DNA of 64,000 nucleotides, taken from the NCBI GenBank assembly GCA_027490215.1, contig JAIXYO010000072.1, forward strand, positions 45,370 through 109,369, given 5' to 3'. The position numbers and the translations under genes were made by a program. This DNA is from Rubrivivax sp. Its GTDB lineage: Bacteria > Pseudomonadota > Gammaproteobacteria > Burkholderiales > Burkholderiaceae_C. Each line of letters begins with the position of its first letter. The first letter of the stretch is position 1. Under the pieces are notes generated by a model. That model saw only the letters and a program-made list of their open reading frames with translations, was not told where the DNA came from and searched no databases. Below are positions 18,253 to 26,996 of the stretch, piece by piece.

Positions 18253-18945
18253 ATGGATACGCCGCCGACCGACCTTGCCACGTTGCCGCTCTTTCCGCTG
18301 CAATGCGTGCTGTTCCCGGGCGGATACCTGCCACTGCAGATCTTCGAGGTGCGCTACCTCGACATGATCGGACGCGCCCACAAGGCGGGAACCGCATTCG
18401 GCGTGGTCTGCCTGACGGAGGGCCGCGAAGTCCGCGCCGCACCGTCGCACCGCACCGGGGACAGCCGACATGGCGACAGCCTCCGCCATGAAGCCTTTCA
18501 CGAGATCGGCACGCTGGCCCGCATCACCCGGTTGGAGCGGCCGAACCCCGGGCTGATGACGATCAGCTGCACGGGCACCCAGCGCTTTCGCATCCGCTCG
18601 CGCGAGCAACTGAAGCACGGTCTGTGGGTCGCCGATGTCGAACTGTTGAACGATGACGTCGAGGTCGCCGTACCGACCGATCTGGAGACGGTGTCAGCGA
18701 CGCTGCGCGAGGTCGTCAAGAGCATGGAGGATCGGGCCGGCGATCCGGCGGAGATGCCCTTCCAGCCGCCCTACCGCTGGGACGACTGCGGATGGGTCGC
18801 CAACCGCTGGTGCGAGCTGTTGCCGCTGGGAGCGGAGCAAAAGCAAAGGTTCATGTCGCTCGACAACCCGCTGCTCCGGCTGGAACTGGTGGCTGACGTG
18901 CTTGACCAGACCGGCTTGGCCAAGTCGCTGTCGCGTCGGAGCTGA
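18253..18945 (+). CDS. LON substrate-binding (N-terminal) domain protein
   Basis: This 230-residue protein consists of a single PUA-like LON N-terminal domain, opening with LPLFPLQCVLFPGGYLPLQI and FEVRYLDMI. It continues with the family's ARITRLERPNPGLMTISC and a helical C-terminus. It has no ATPase or peptidase domain, so it is not the Lon protease. Such short proteins are common in proteobacteria, with no firm function; peptide or substrate binding is likely by homology. Confidence 0.87.
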   Translation: MDTPPTDLATLPLFPLQCVLFPGGYLPLQIFEVRYLDMIGRAHKAGTAFGVVCLTEGREVRAAPSHRTGDSRHGDSLRHEAFHEIGTLARITRLERPNPGLMTISCTGTQRFRIRSREQLKHGLWVADVELLNDDVEVAVPTDLETVSATLREVVKSMEDRAGDPAEMPFQPPYRWDDCGWVANRWCELLPLGAEQKQRFMSLDNPLLRLELVADVLDQTGLAKSLSRRS

Positions 18946-18958
18946 CCGCTCTGCAGCG

Positions 18959-19654
18959 TCAGCGCGCGCTGTCTGCCGGCCCGGCTTGCCGCGCGAGCAG
19001 GTCGGCGCGGGTGTAGGGTTCCGATCGCCCCGAGATCGCGAGCGCGAGTTGCGTGACCCAGCCGTGGGTCGGTGACGGTGGGGCATTCGGCGACGCGCTG
19101 CCCAGCCAAACGAACACCACCAACGGCAACCACAGCGAGTGCCGCGCGGGCGGCGCACGCTCGGCGCCAGCGGCCACCAGCGTTACCGCGCCACCGACCA
19201 GCAAGCCGAGCACCACCTCCGACCAGGAGTGCGCCCCGGCCGCCACCCGGGACAGCCCCACCACCAGCGCGAGCGCCACACCGGCGACCAGACCCAGCCG
19301 CTCCCAACGTGCGGCCTGCAGACCGGCCATTGCACTGGTGATGGCCACGCCCGTCAGCGGATAGATCGCCGCAGCAAACATCGAGTGGCCGGACACGCCG
19401 GTGAAGTCCAGCGCTGCCCAGCCCAGCCCGTAACCCATGAAGGCGATCTTCGAGGCGGTCGTGATCAGGGTGGCGACCAGGATGCCGCCCAGCCAGACGG
19501 CCGCAAGCCGAGGCGAACGATCGCGCCAGACGAACCACAAGGCCGACATGAGCGCCGCAGGCAGCAGGATCTGTGCTTCGCCAAGTCGGGTGACCAGATT
19601 CCACGACGCGGGCGACACCATCAAGTACATCGTCCGATGGTAAGGGTTCACCAT
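18959..19654 (-). CDS. PAP2-like membrane phosphatase family protein, variant motifs
   Basis: This integral membrane protein of about 231 residues has five or six hydrophobic helices. The PAP2 (lipid phosphate phosphatase) layout is visible but changed. The third motif reads SRVAAGAHSWSE, that is SR-x5-H-x3 with Glu for Asp. The middle motif reads GVSGHS rather than PSGH. The first motif keeps the Lys (SKIAFMG) but lacks Arg-Pro. It may act on undecaprenyl or lipid phosphates, or may have lost activity. An in-frame ATG at 19735 adds 27 residues without a membrane anchor; I prefer 19654. Confidence 0.65.
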   Translation of the reverse strand: MVNPYHRTMYLMVSPASWNLVTRLGEAQILLPAALMSALWFVWRDRSPRLAAVWLGGILVATLITTASKIAFMGYGLGWAALDFTGVSGHSMFAAAIYPLTGVAITSAMAGLQAARWERLGLVAGVALALVVGLSRVAAGAHSWSEVVLGLLVGGAVTLVAAGAERAPPARHSLWLPLVVFVWLGSASPNAPPSPTHGWVTQLALAISGRSEPYTRADLLARQAGPADSAR

Positions 19655-19804
19655 GAGGTGCCCGCCTGCCGCCGCACCCGCACAGGCGTCCCGCGCGACA
19701 AGACCACAAGGCCGCCCCAGGTGTGAAAGATGCACACCCGCAAGTCGGGTGAACGCCGGAAAAGCGGCTGCTTTTTGCTCGACCTCGGCATCACACTAAC
19801 GCCT

Positions 19805-19823
19805 TGGTAACCTATTGTTACCA
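19805..19823. promoter_or_regulatory. TGGTAAC-N5-GTTACCA palindrome
   Basis: This perfect inverted repeat with 7-bp arms and a 5-base spacer lies in the 150-bp divergent gap between the PAP2-like gene and the 145-residue hypothetical gene. Its size and symmetry suit a dimeric regulator's operator. The binding protein is unknown. Confidence 0.4.
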
Positions 19824-19889
19824 GCGTGTCGGTGGCCTTGATGCGGGCGTTGTGCCTGTGCAGCCATCGATTTCCGGGGCACAGACATC

Positions 19890-20327
19890 ATGAGCTTTTT
19901 CGGATGGGGTGCGCGCAACGCCCGAAGCGCGCCCGCCAAGACTTCTGCTGCACGCCGTCCGGCCGCAGAACCCACCACCGAGGCAGGTTGGCAACGCTTG
20001 CGCGAGCAGCCGCGTCCCCAGGACCTGGTGTTGTCTCCCCTGGCCAAAACATGGTGCGAGTCACTGCACCAGCGGAACCAGCCGACCCAGCTCTGCGCGC
20101 TGTTCCCTCGCGTGGCCAACCGGCTGGCACTGTGTTGGAACGATCCCGCGCTGGCGTCCCGGGTCCTTGACGATCTGGTGGTTGACAAGCGCCGAAACCG
20201 CGCCGGGTTCCCGCCCGAGGTCTCGCAGGAGCTCATTCAACTGCGTTTGCTGCGACCCGCGCCTCCTGGCAACAGCGGCTTCTCACCGCTGTGGGACGCC
20301 AGTGGCATGGCCAGCTGCGACCGCTGA
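19890..20327 (+). CDS. conserved hypothetical protein (145 aa)
   Basis: No domain recognised. The N-terminal 45 residues are basic and Ala/Pro-rich (probably disordered). The remainder is a compact helical segment: GWQRLREQPRPQDLVLSPLA, then LFPRVANRLALCWNDPALASRVLDDLV and FPPEVSQELIQLRLLR. No signal peptide or membrane helix is present. The coding pattern matches the surroundings. It stands alone, converging with the RND transporter gene 19 bp downstream. Confidence 0.6.
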   Translation: MSFFGWGARNARSAPAKTSAARRPAAEPTTEAGWQRLREQPRPQDLVLSPLAKTWCESLHQRNQPTQLCALFPRVANRLALCWNDPALASRVLDDLVVDKRRNRAGFPPEVSQELIQLRLLRPAPPGNSGFSPLWDASGMASCDR

Positions 20328-20346
20328 AGACACGCGGCCTTCTGTT

Positions 20347-23300
20347 TCAGCGCCCGTCGATCGTGGCGGTGATGGACGCCGCAGCTTGTGGCGGTTTGCG
20401 GCCAGGCGACACACGCTTCGCAACGCCTTGCACCACGTCATCGACAAAGGTGAACAGCACAGGGATCACCAACAGGCTCAGGAAGGTCGACGTGATCAGC
20501 CCGCCGATCACGACGATCGCCATCGGCGCGCGAAAGCTCGGGTCAACGCCCAGGCCGATCGCGATCGGCAGCATGCCGGCGCCCATCGCGATGGTGGTCA
20601 TGACGATCGGGCGCGCACGCTTGTGGCAGGCGTCGAGCAAGGCATCCCAGCGGCTCATGCCGCGGTCGCGCCGCGCCACGATCGCGTACTCGACCAGCAG
20701 GATCGAATTCTTGGTTGCAATGCCCATGAGCATGATCAGCCCGATCATCGACGGCATCGAGATCGCGGTGTGCGTCAGGTAAAGCGCGAGGAATGCGCCC
20801 GGAATCGACAGCACCAGCGCTGCGAGGATGGTCACCGGCTGCACGAAGTCCTTGAACAACAGCACGAGCACGATATAGATGCACAACACGCCGGTGCCTA
20901 TCGCGAGACCGAAACTCGCGAACAACTCGGTCATCGATTCCGCATCGCCGATCGTCGTCTGCGTGATGCCTGGCGGTAGCTGCTGCAGGCTGGGCAGCGC
21001 CAGGGCGGCGCGCTGCACATTGCCCAGCGGCTGCTGATTCAGCTCGATCTCGAAGTTGATGTTGCGTTGTCGGTCGTAGCGGTCGATCTGCGCCGGACCA
21101 CTGTCGATCTGGAAGCTGGCGACGTTGCCCAGCATCACAGGCCCGCGTGCACCCGGCACGGCCAGCCGTGACAGCAGAGCGACATCGGTTCGCGCCTCCG
21201 CGTCGAGCTTGACGACGATCGGCACCTGGCGCTGCGACAGGTTCATCTTCGGCAGGCTCTGGTCGTAGTCGCCGCTGGTCGCGATACGCAAGGTATCGGC
21301 GATGGCCGCTGCGGTCACGCCCAGGTCGGCGGCACGGTCGAAGTCCGGCCGCACGATCAGCTCCGGCCGCACCAGGCTCGAGGTCGAAGTGACGTTTCCG
21401 ATGCCGGGCAGGGTGCGCAACTCGCGCTCGACGATGGCGGCATGCGCGCTCAGGGCCGGGCCGTCTTCACTGGCCAGCACCAGCACGTATTTTTCGCCGC
21501 CGGTGTCCAGGCCGACCTTGGTGCGCACGCCGGGCACGTCGGACAGTGCCTCGCGCAGTTGCTGCTCGATCGCCTGCTTCGTCAGCCCGCCACGTTCGCC
21601 GCGTGGCGTCAGGTTGATGGTCAGCGTCGCCGTGCGAACCTCCGGCACGCCGCCAAGCGCGAGCGGATTGGAACCGCTCGCCCCACCCCCGATGGCGGTG
21701 TAGACCATCGTGACATTCGGGTTCTTCTCGACGCGCGCGCGCGCCTGCTCCGCGGCGGCGAAGGTTTGCTTGAAGGTGCTTCCCGGCGCCAGCGAGACGG
21801 TGACCTGCGTCTGTGAGAGGTCGTCGGGCGGGATGAAGCCGGTGGGCAGCAGCGGCGCCAGCGCCGACGAGCCGACCAGGAACACACCCGCAGCCAGCAT
21901 CGTCAGCCACCGGTGCGACAGGCACCAGGCCGTCCAGCGCATGCACAGCGCCACCCACCCCGGCTCGTATGCCTCGACCTGCTTCGGCGGCTTGAGCAGG
22001 TAGGCCGACATCATCGGCGTCAGCAGACGCGCGACGACCAGCGAGAAGAACACCGCAATCGCCGCCGTCCAGCCAAACTGCACGAAGAACTTGCCGGCGA
22101 TGCCGCTCATGAACGCCGTCGGCAGGAATACCGCGATCAGCGTGAAGCTGGTCGCGATCACCGCCAGGCCAATCTCGTCGGCCGCTTCCATCGCCGCCTG
22201 GTATGGCGTCTTGCCCATGCGCAGGTGCCGCATGATGTTCTCGATCTCGACAATCGCGTCGTCGACCAGGATCCCAACCACCAGCGACAGCGACAGCAGC
22301 GTCACCGTGTTCAGCGAGAAGCCGAACAGGTGCATCGCAGCGAAGGTCGGCACCGCCGAAAGGGGCAGCGCCACCGCGGCGACCAGGGTCGCGCGAAGGT
22401 TGCGCAGGAACAGCAGCACCACGAGCACCGCGAGAGCGGCACCCTCGTACAGCAGCAGCATCGAGCCGTCGAAACTCTGTTGCACCGGGTCGACGAAGTT
22501 GAAGGCCTCGGTGATGGTGATCTCGGGGTGCTGCGCGCGCAGCTGGTCGAGTTCGGCGCGCACGCCAGCGGCGACCTCGGTTTCGCCTGCACCACGCGTG
22601 CGCGTCACCTCGAAGCCGACCACCGGCTTGCCGTTCAGCAGCGCGGCGGAGCGGATCTCGCCCACCGTGTCGCTCACTGTGGCCACCTGGTCAAGGCGGA
22701 TGCGGCGGCCATCGGCCAGTGCGATCTCGATGCGCGCCAGCTCTTCAGCCGAGTGCACAGTGGCGAGGGTCCGCACCGACTGCTCGGCGCCGCCAACGTC
22801 GGTGCGGCCACCCGACGCCTCCTGCTGGATCTGTCGCAGCTGGTGCGAGATCTCACTGGCGGTCGCGTTCAGTGCCTGCAGCCGCATCGGGTCGAGCGCA
22901 ACCTGCACCTCGCGCGTCACGCCGCCCACGCGACCCACCGCGCCGACGCCCCGCACGCTGAGCATCCGTTTGGTGATGGTGTTGTCGACGAACCAGCTGA
23001 GCGCCTCGTCGTCCATGCGCTCTGACGACACGGTGTAGGTCAGGATCGGCGAGCCCGACAGTTCAAGCTTCGAGATGACCGGGTCGCGCAGGTCGCCAGG
23101 CAGGTCGGTGCGTACGCGGCTGACCGCGTCGCGCACGTCGTCGACGGCTTCCTGCGTCGGCTTCTCCAGCCGGAACTCGACAGTCACGGTCGCGGTGCCG
23201 TCCTGCACCGTCGTGTAGAGATGCTTGACGCCGGTGACGGTGGAGAGCGAGTTCTCGATCTTGCGCACGACCTCGGTTTCGAGTTGCTGCGGCGACGCGC

Positions 23301-23457
23301 CTGGCAGCGATGCGGTCACCGTCACGGTGGGCAGGTCGATGTCGGGAAAGCTCTGCACCTTCATCGCCTTGAAGCCCATCAGGCCGGCGAGCGTGAGCAT
23401 GATGAACAGCATCACCGACGGGATCGGGTTGCGGATCGACCAGGTCGAGAAGTTCAT
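20347..23457 (-). CDS. RND efflux transporter, HAE-1/MdtB-MdtC-like
   Basis: This is an inner-membrane proton-driven multidrug exporter of 1036 residues with the duplicated layout of AcrB-type pumps: TM1, large periplasmic loop, TM2-7, second loop, TM8-12. Family motifs include FPDIDLPTVTVTASLPGASP near the N-terminus, the proton-relay aspartates in VGILVDDAIVEIENIMRH (TM4), PTAFMSGIAGKFF, and GLIMLMGIATKNSILLVEYA in the second half. Its start overlaps the adaptor stop by four bases, so TetR, outer-membrane, adaptor and pump genes form one unit. The substrate is unknown. Confidence 0.93.
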   Translation of the reverse strand: MNFSTWSIRNPIPSVMLFIMLTLAGLMGFKAMKVQSFPDIDLPTVTVTASLPGASPQQLETEVVRKIENSLSTVTGVKHLYTTVQDGTATVTVEFRLEKPTQEAVDDVRDAVSRVRTDLPGDLRDPVISKLELSGSPILTYTVSSERMDDEALSWFVDNTITKRMLSVRGVGAVGRVGGVTREVQVALDPMRLQALNATASEISHQLRQIQQEASGGRTDVGGAEQSVRTLATVHSAEELARIEIALADGRRIRLDQVATVSDTVGEIRSAALLNGKPVVGFEVTRTRGAGETEVAAGVRAELDQLRAQHPEITITEAFNFVDPVQQSFDGSMLLLYEGAALAVLVVLLFLRNLRATLVAAVALPLSAVPTFAAMHLFGFSLNTVTLLSLSLVVGILVDDAIVEIENIMRHLRMGKTPYQAAMEAADEIGLAVIATSFTLIAVFLPTAFMSGIAGKFFVQFGWTAAIAVFFSLVVARLLTPMMSAYLLKPPKQVEAYEPGWVALCMRWTAWCLSHRWLTMLAAGVFLVGSSALAPLLPTGFIPPDDLSQTQVTVSLAPGSTFKQTFAAAEQARARVEKNPNVTMVYTAIGGGASGSNPLALGGVPEVRTATLTINLTPRGERGGLTKQAIEQQLREALSDVPGVRTKVGLDTGGEKYVLVLASEDGPALSAHAAIVERELRTLPGIGNVTSTSSLVRPELIVRPDFDRAADLGVTAAAIADTLRIATSGDYDQSLPKMNLSQRQVPIVVKLDAEARTDVALLSRLAVPGARGPVMLGNVASFQIDSGPAQIDRYDRQRNINFEIELNQQPLGNVQRAALALPSLQQLPPGITQTTIGDAESMTELFASFGLAIGTGVLCIYIVLVLLFKDFVQPVTILAALVLSIPGAFLALYLTHTAISMPSMIGLIMLMGIATKNSILLVEYAIVARRDRGMSRWDALLDACHKRARPIVMTTIAMGAGMLPIAIGLGVDPSFRAPMAIVVIGGLITSTFLSLLVIPVLFTFVDDVVQGVAKRVSPGRKPPQAAASITATIDGR

Positions 23458-24632
23458 GGCGCCACCGCGTCCGTCACCACCCGGACGGTGTCGCCGTCGG
23501 CCAGGAAGCCGACGCCCGACACCACCACCTGCGCTGTAGCGTCGAGACCGCCGGTGATTTCAATGCGGTCGCCCTCGCGCCGGCCGACCGACAGCTTGGT
23601 CTCGCGCACTTTCGAGTCGGGCCCGACGCGCAGCGCATAACTGAAGCCGTCGCGCAGCTTCACCGCGCTTTGAGGCAAGGTCAGTGCGTGGCTGCTGCCA
23701 AGCTGGAATTCGCCGGTCGCGAACATGCCCGCGCGTGCGACGCTGCCACCTGGCAGGTCGACGTAGACCAGCCCGTTGCGGGTCTGCGCATCGACCGTCG
23801 GCGCGACGATGCGCAGCGTGCCGGTGATGCGGCTGCCAGGGCTGGCGTCGTTCGACAGCGCCATGCGCACCGGCATGCCGGGCTTCAATTTCGAGAGATC
23901 AGTGGCCTGCACTTCGGCGCGCCATTCGAGGCGCCCCTGGCGGATCATCCGGAACAGCTCCTGCCCGGCCGGCAGCACGGCGCCGACGGTCGCGCTGCGC
24001 GACGAAATCACACCCTGGTCGGGTGCCAGCACCTGCGTCTGCTTCAGCCGGAGCTGTTGAATGCGGGCGGCGGCACGCTGCGATTCGAGCCGCGCCTGCG
24101 CGGTGCGCTCGGCGGTCAGGTACTGGTTGATCTGCTGCGCACTCAGCGCGCCGGTGGCCTGCAGGCTGCGCGCGCGCTCAGCGTTGGCGGCGGCTTCGGC
24201 GGCGGTTGCCTCAGCCTCGGCGACGCCGGCCTCGATCTGCCCGACATCGGCTTCCACGGTCTCCGGCGCGAAGGTGGCCAGCACCTGCCCACGTTTCACC
24301 ACATCGCCAACGTTGACCCGCACCGATGCAAGCCGAAGGCCGTTGGCCTCGGTGCCGATGCTCGCCTCCTGCCAGGCCGCAATGCTGCCGTTGGCGGTGA
24401 GGGTCAACGGCAGTTCGGTACGCTGCGGTTGCGTGGTCGTGACAGTCAGCGCAGGGCGCACCGTCGGCCTGGACGTCGCGTCATCCGCTGTGCGGGCACT
24501 CAAGGGCAGTGCAATCGCAATGACGGTTGCCACGACCACAGCCGCGGCTGTCCAACGCGTCCTGGTGCGGTTGCCCGGCGTCGCAGCAGCGCGAGAAGCC
24601 GGGTCGGGTGGTGGGGTGTGCCAGATGTGCAT
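23454..24632 (-). CDS. RND periplasmic adaptor (membrane fusion protein, HlyD family)
   Basis: This 392-residue protein has an N-terminal membrane anchor (AAAVVVATVIAIALPL), a lipoyl-like half motif (GLRLASVRVNVGDVVKRGQVLATF), a long alanine-rich coiled-coil hairpin (about residues 125-200), the second lipoyl half (QVLAPDQGVISSRSATVGAVL) and beta-barrel domains. It bridges the pump and the outer-membrane channel. Overlap with the pump gene indicates coupled translation. Confidence 0.92.
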   Translation of the reverse strand: MHIWHTPPPDPASRAAATPGNRTRTRWTAAAVVVATVIAIALPLSARTADDATSRPTVRPALTVTTTQPQRTELPLTLTANGSIAAWQEASIGTEANGLRLASVRVNVGDVVKRGQVLATFAPETVEADVGQIEAGVAEAEATAAEAAANAERARSLQATGALSAQQINQYLTAERTAQARLESQRAAARIQQLRLKQTQVLAPDQGVISSRSATVGAVLPAGQELFRMIRQGRLEWRAEVQATDLSKLKPGMPVRMALSNDASPGSRITGTLRIVAPTVDAQTRNGLVYVDLPGGSVARAGMFATGEFQLGSSHALTLPQSAVKLRDGFSYALRVGPDSKVRETKLSVGRREGDRIEITGGLDATAQVVVSGVGFLADGDTVRVVTDAVAP

Positions 24633-24655
24633 GGGTGGGGGACCAAGGGCGCAGG

Positions 24656-26146
24656 TCAGGGAACGGAATGCGTTCGGGGTGGCGCTTCGCGCGCGTCGAC
24701 CACTCTGTCAGTGGCGGCAGCCCAACCGCCGCCAAGCGCGCGGTACAACGAGATCCAGGCGGCTACTCGTTCGCGCTGCAGGTCGATCAATGTGATCTGA
24801 GCCTGCACCGCCGAACGCCGCGCGTCTTCGAGCTCGAACAGACTGCCCAGTCCGCTGTGGAAGCGCGCTTCGGTGGCGCGCAGCGAGTCGCCGAAACCGC
24901 TGGCGGAAACCTCGGCGTCGGCTTGTCGATCGGCGCTGCTTTGCAAGGTGATCAACGCGCCCTCGACCTCCTGCACCGCACGGCGCAGGGTGGCGGCGTA
25001 CTGAGCCGTGGCATCGCTGTAGGCGGCGCGTGCGGCTTCGACGTTGGCGCGCCGCGTCCCTCCGTCAAAGATCGGCAGCGAGACCGAAACCGGGCCGACC
25101 GACCAGGTGGTTCCCGAGCCGTTGATCCCCCCGACGAAGCCGCTGGGTGCGCTGCTGCTGTAGCGTGTTGCGCCGACGCTGCCGGCCAGCCGGATCCGCG
25201 GCAGCCGGTCGGCTTGCCGCGCGGTGATGTCGGCTGCTGCGGCGGCGAGTGTGCGTTCGGCGCTTGCCAGATCGGGACGCTGCTGCAGCAGTGCGGCCGG
25301 CACCGCGGGCACTGCGATCTCACGCGGGCGGGCGATGACGCCGCGTGCCAGCGACAGTGCGTCGCGCAGCGCCGGTTCGGCGGTGCCGGTCAACGCGACC
25401 AAGCCCTTGATGTGGCTGTCGCACTGCGCGCGCTGCTGCGTGACTTGCGCATGGCCCTGTGCCGCGCTGGCGCGCGCCAGCGCGGCGTTGGCTGGAGACT
25501 CGAAACCTGCGCGTGCGGTCAGGTCTGTCAGCCGGGCGGTCTCAGCACGTGAGTCGGCGTCGATCTGCACCTGCACCACCTGCGCTTCGCAGGCGCGCAG
25601 GGCGGTGTACTGCGTTGCGACCTCGGCCGCCACCGAGATGCGTGCGTCGTGCCACAGCGCCTGCGCGCCTTCGAGCCGCGCCTGGGCCGCTTCGCGTCCG
25701 GCGCTGTTGCCGCCGAACAGGTCGAGCTCCCACGATGCACTGAGCGAGCCGCTGCTGCTGGTGGCGATGGTGCCGCTGCTGTCGTTGACGCCCCGCTGCG
25801 CGCTGGCGCTGACATCGAGACTCGGCAGCAGGGCCGCGCTGGCGGCCACCCGATCGGCGCGCGACTGCGCAATGCGTGCTCGGGCCGACGACACCGTCGG
25901 GCTCGCACGCTCGGCGTCATCGATGAGGCGCGCCAGCAGCGGATCGTCAAACTGCTGCCACCAGAGTGACAGCTCCGCCACGTCGCCACGGTGAGCGGCA
26001 GGCGCATACCACTGCGGTGGCGCCAGCGCCGCGAGTTGCGCGGCAGAAGGCGGCGGGGCGTCGGTTCCGAAGGCGGCACAGCCGCTGAGCATGGCGAACG
26101 TCGCGGCCGACACCATCATGCGGGCAACCCGGCGCGCCGATGTCAC
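24656..26146 (-). CDS. outer-membrane efflux lipoprotein (NodT/OprM type)
   Basis: This 496-residue protein starts with a lipoprotein signal ending MLSGC, so the mature protein is probably lipid-anchored at the outer membrane. It has the two homologous outer-membrane efflux repeats with long helices (SPTVSSARARIAQSRADRVA, then RPDLASAERTLAAAAADITA). It forms the TolC-like exit duct for the RND pump. The GTG at 26146 is preferred because AGGGG precedes it and the signal peptide starts correctly; the frame is open further upstream inside tetR without meaning. Confidence 0.88.
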   Translation of the reverse strand: MTSARRVARMMVSAATFAMLSGCAAFGTDAPPPSAAQLAALAPPQWYAPAAHRGDVAELSLWWQQFDDPLLARLIDDAERASPTVSSARARIAQSRADRVAASAALLPSLDVSASAQRGVNDSSGTIATSSSGSLSASWELDLFGGNSAGREAAQARLEGAQALWHDARISVAAEVATQYTALRACEAQVVQVQIDADSRAETARLTDLTARAGFESPANAALARASAAQGHAQVTQQRAQCDSHIKGLVALTGTAEPALRDALSLARGVIARPREIAVPAVPAALLQQRPDLASAERTLAAAAADITARQADRLPRIRLAGSVGATRYSSSAPSGFVGGINGSGTTWSVGPVSVSLPIFDGGTRRANVEAARAAYSDATAQYAATLRRAVQEVEGALITLQSSADRQADAEVSASGFGDSLRATEARFHSGLGSLFELEDARRSAVQAQITLIDLQRERVAAWISLYRALGGGWAAATDRVVDAREAPPRTHSVP

Positions 26147-26216
26147 CGGGACACCCCTCGCCCTGCGACGGGTCCCGACGAACGGCCTTGAGCGCCTTCC
26201 GGCGGCCAAGCGGTGC

Positions 26217-26921
26217 TCATGGCCGAACTTTCTGTTTCGCCGCAGCGCCCGCTGCGCGCCGCTGCGCTTCTGCTGCGACCATGGCTTCGGCATAGCCGAC
26301 CAGACGATCGACCCAGCGTTCGAAAGCACGTGGCATGCGGTTCAATCGCGGTGCGAGCGCATCGATCACGTCCTGATCCACATGCAAATGCACGCCCAGC
26401 CCGGCGATACATACCGCGAGGCGCTGCAGCTCGTCGTCCGCTCGCTTCAAGCCCAGGTGGTTGCGCAGCGCTGCGACCAGGGTCTGGTGAACCGGGGCGA
26501 TGCCGCATTCGATTTCCACGTCCCACAGGCCGGTTGGCTCGAGCATCTCGCGGCAGTGCAGCTTGAGCGACAGGTGCGCCAGGTTGCCGTGTTTCAGCGG
26601 CTCGATGAAGCCCTCGAAAAGCTGTCGCAGTGTCTCGCGCAGCGTTTGCTCTGCGGCTGGTTCACCCGGCCTCGCCTCCGACCAGAACGGCTCCAGGAAC
26701 GCCGCCTTGTACAGCCCGGCCTTGTCACCGAAGTGGTAACTGATGGCCGCCACGTTGACCTGCGCGTCCTTGGCGATCGCGCGGATGGAGGTCTTGGCGT
26801 AACCGTGCTGCGCGAACAGACGCAGGCCGGTGTGCAGCAAGCGCTGGCGCGTGGAGTTGCCCTCGGCCTCCTCGCTTGACGTGGCCGGGGCACTTCGGGT
26901 GGCGGAGCGGGCGAGAGTCAT
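26217..26921 (-). CDS. TetR-family repressor of the RND operon (CecR-like)
   Basis: The 234-residue protein carries an N-terminal helix-turn-helix (RLFAQHGYAKTSIRAIAKDA, then VNVAAISYHFGDKAGLYKAAF) and a C-terminal ligand-binding domain resembling the CecR/DUF1956 group. It is the first gene of the efflux unit and has a palindrome 26 bp before its start. It probably represses itself and the pump genes until an inducer binds. Confidence 0.9.
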   Translation of the reverse strand: MTLARSATRSAPATSSEEAEGNSTRQRLLHTGLRLFAQHGYAKTSIRAIAKDAQVNVAAISYHFGDKAGLYKAAFLEPFWSEARPGEPAAEQTLRETLRQLFEGFIEPLKHGNLAHLSLKLHCREMLEPTGLWDVEIECGIAPVHQTLVAALRNHLGLKRADDELQRLAVCIAGLGVHLHVDQDVIDALAPRLNRMPRAFERWVDRLVGYAEAMVAAEAQRRAAGAAAKQKVRP

Positions 26922-26946
26922 TGCCGCGCAGTGTAGCCATCATGAA

Positions 26947-26962
26947 TCAAACGATTGTTTGA
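26947..26962. promoter_or_regulatory. TetR operator candidate TCAAAC-N4-GTTTGA
   Basis: This perfect 6+4+6 palindrome lies 26 bp upstream of the tetR start and just after the stop of the gene upstream. The size and position fit autoregulation by the adjacent TetR protein of the whole efflux unit. Confidence 0.6.
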
Positions 26963-26996
26963 AATCCCATTTCGTCTTCGATGTTTTTCGCAGCAC

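Noticed and set aside
18253..18945. Lon protease
   Set aside because: Only the N-terminal LON domain is present; there is no ATPase or Ser-Lys protease domain.
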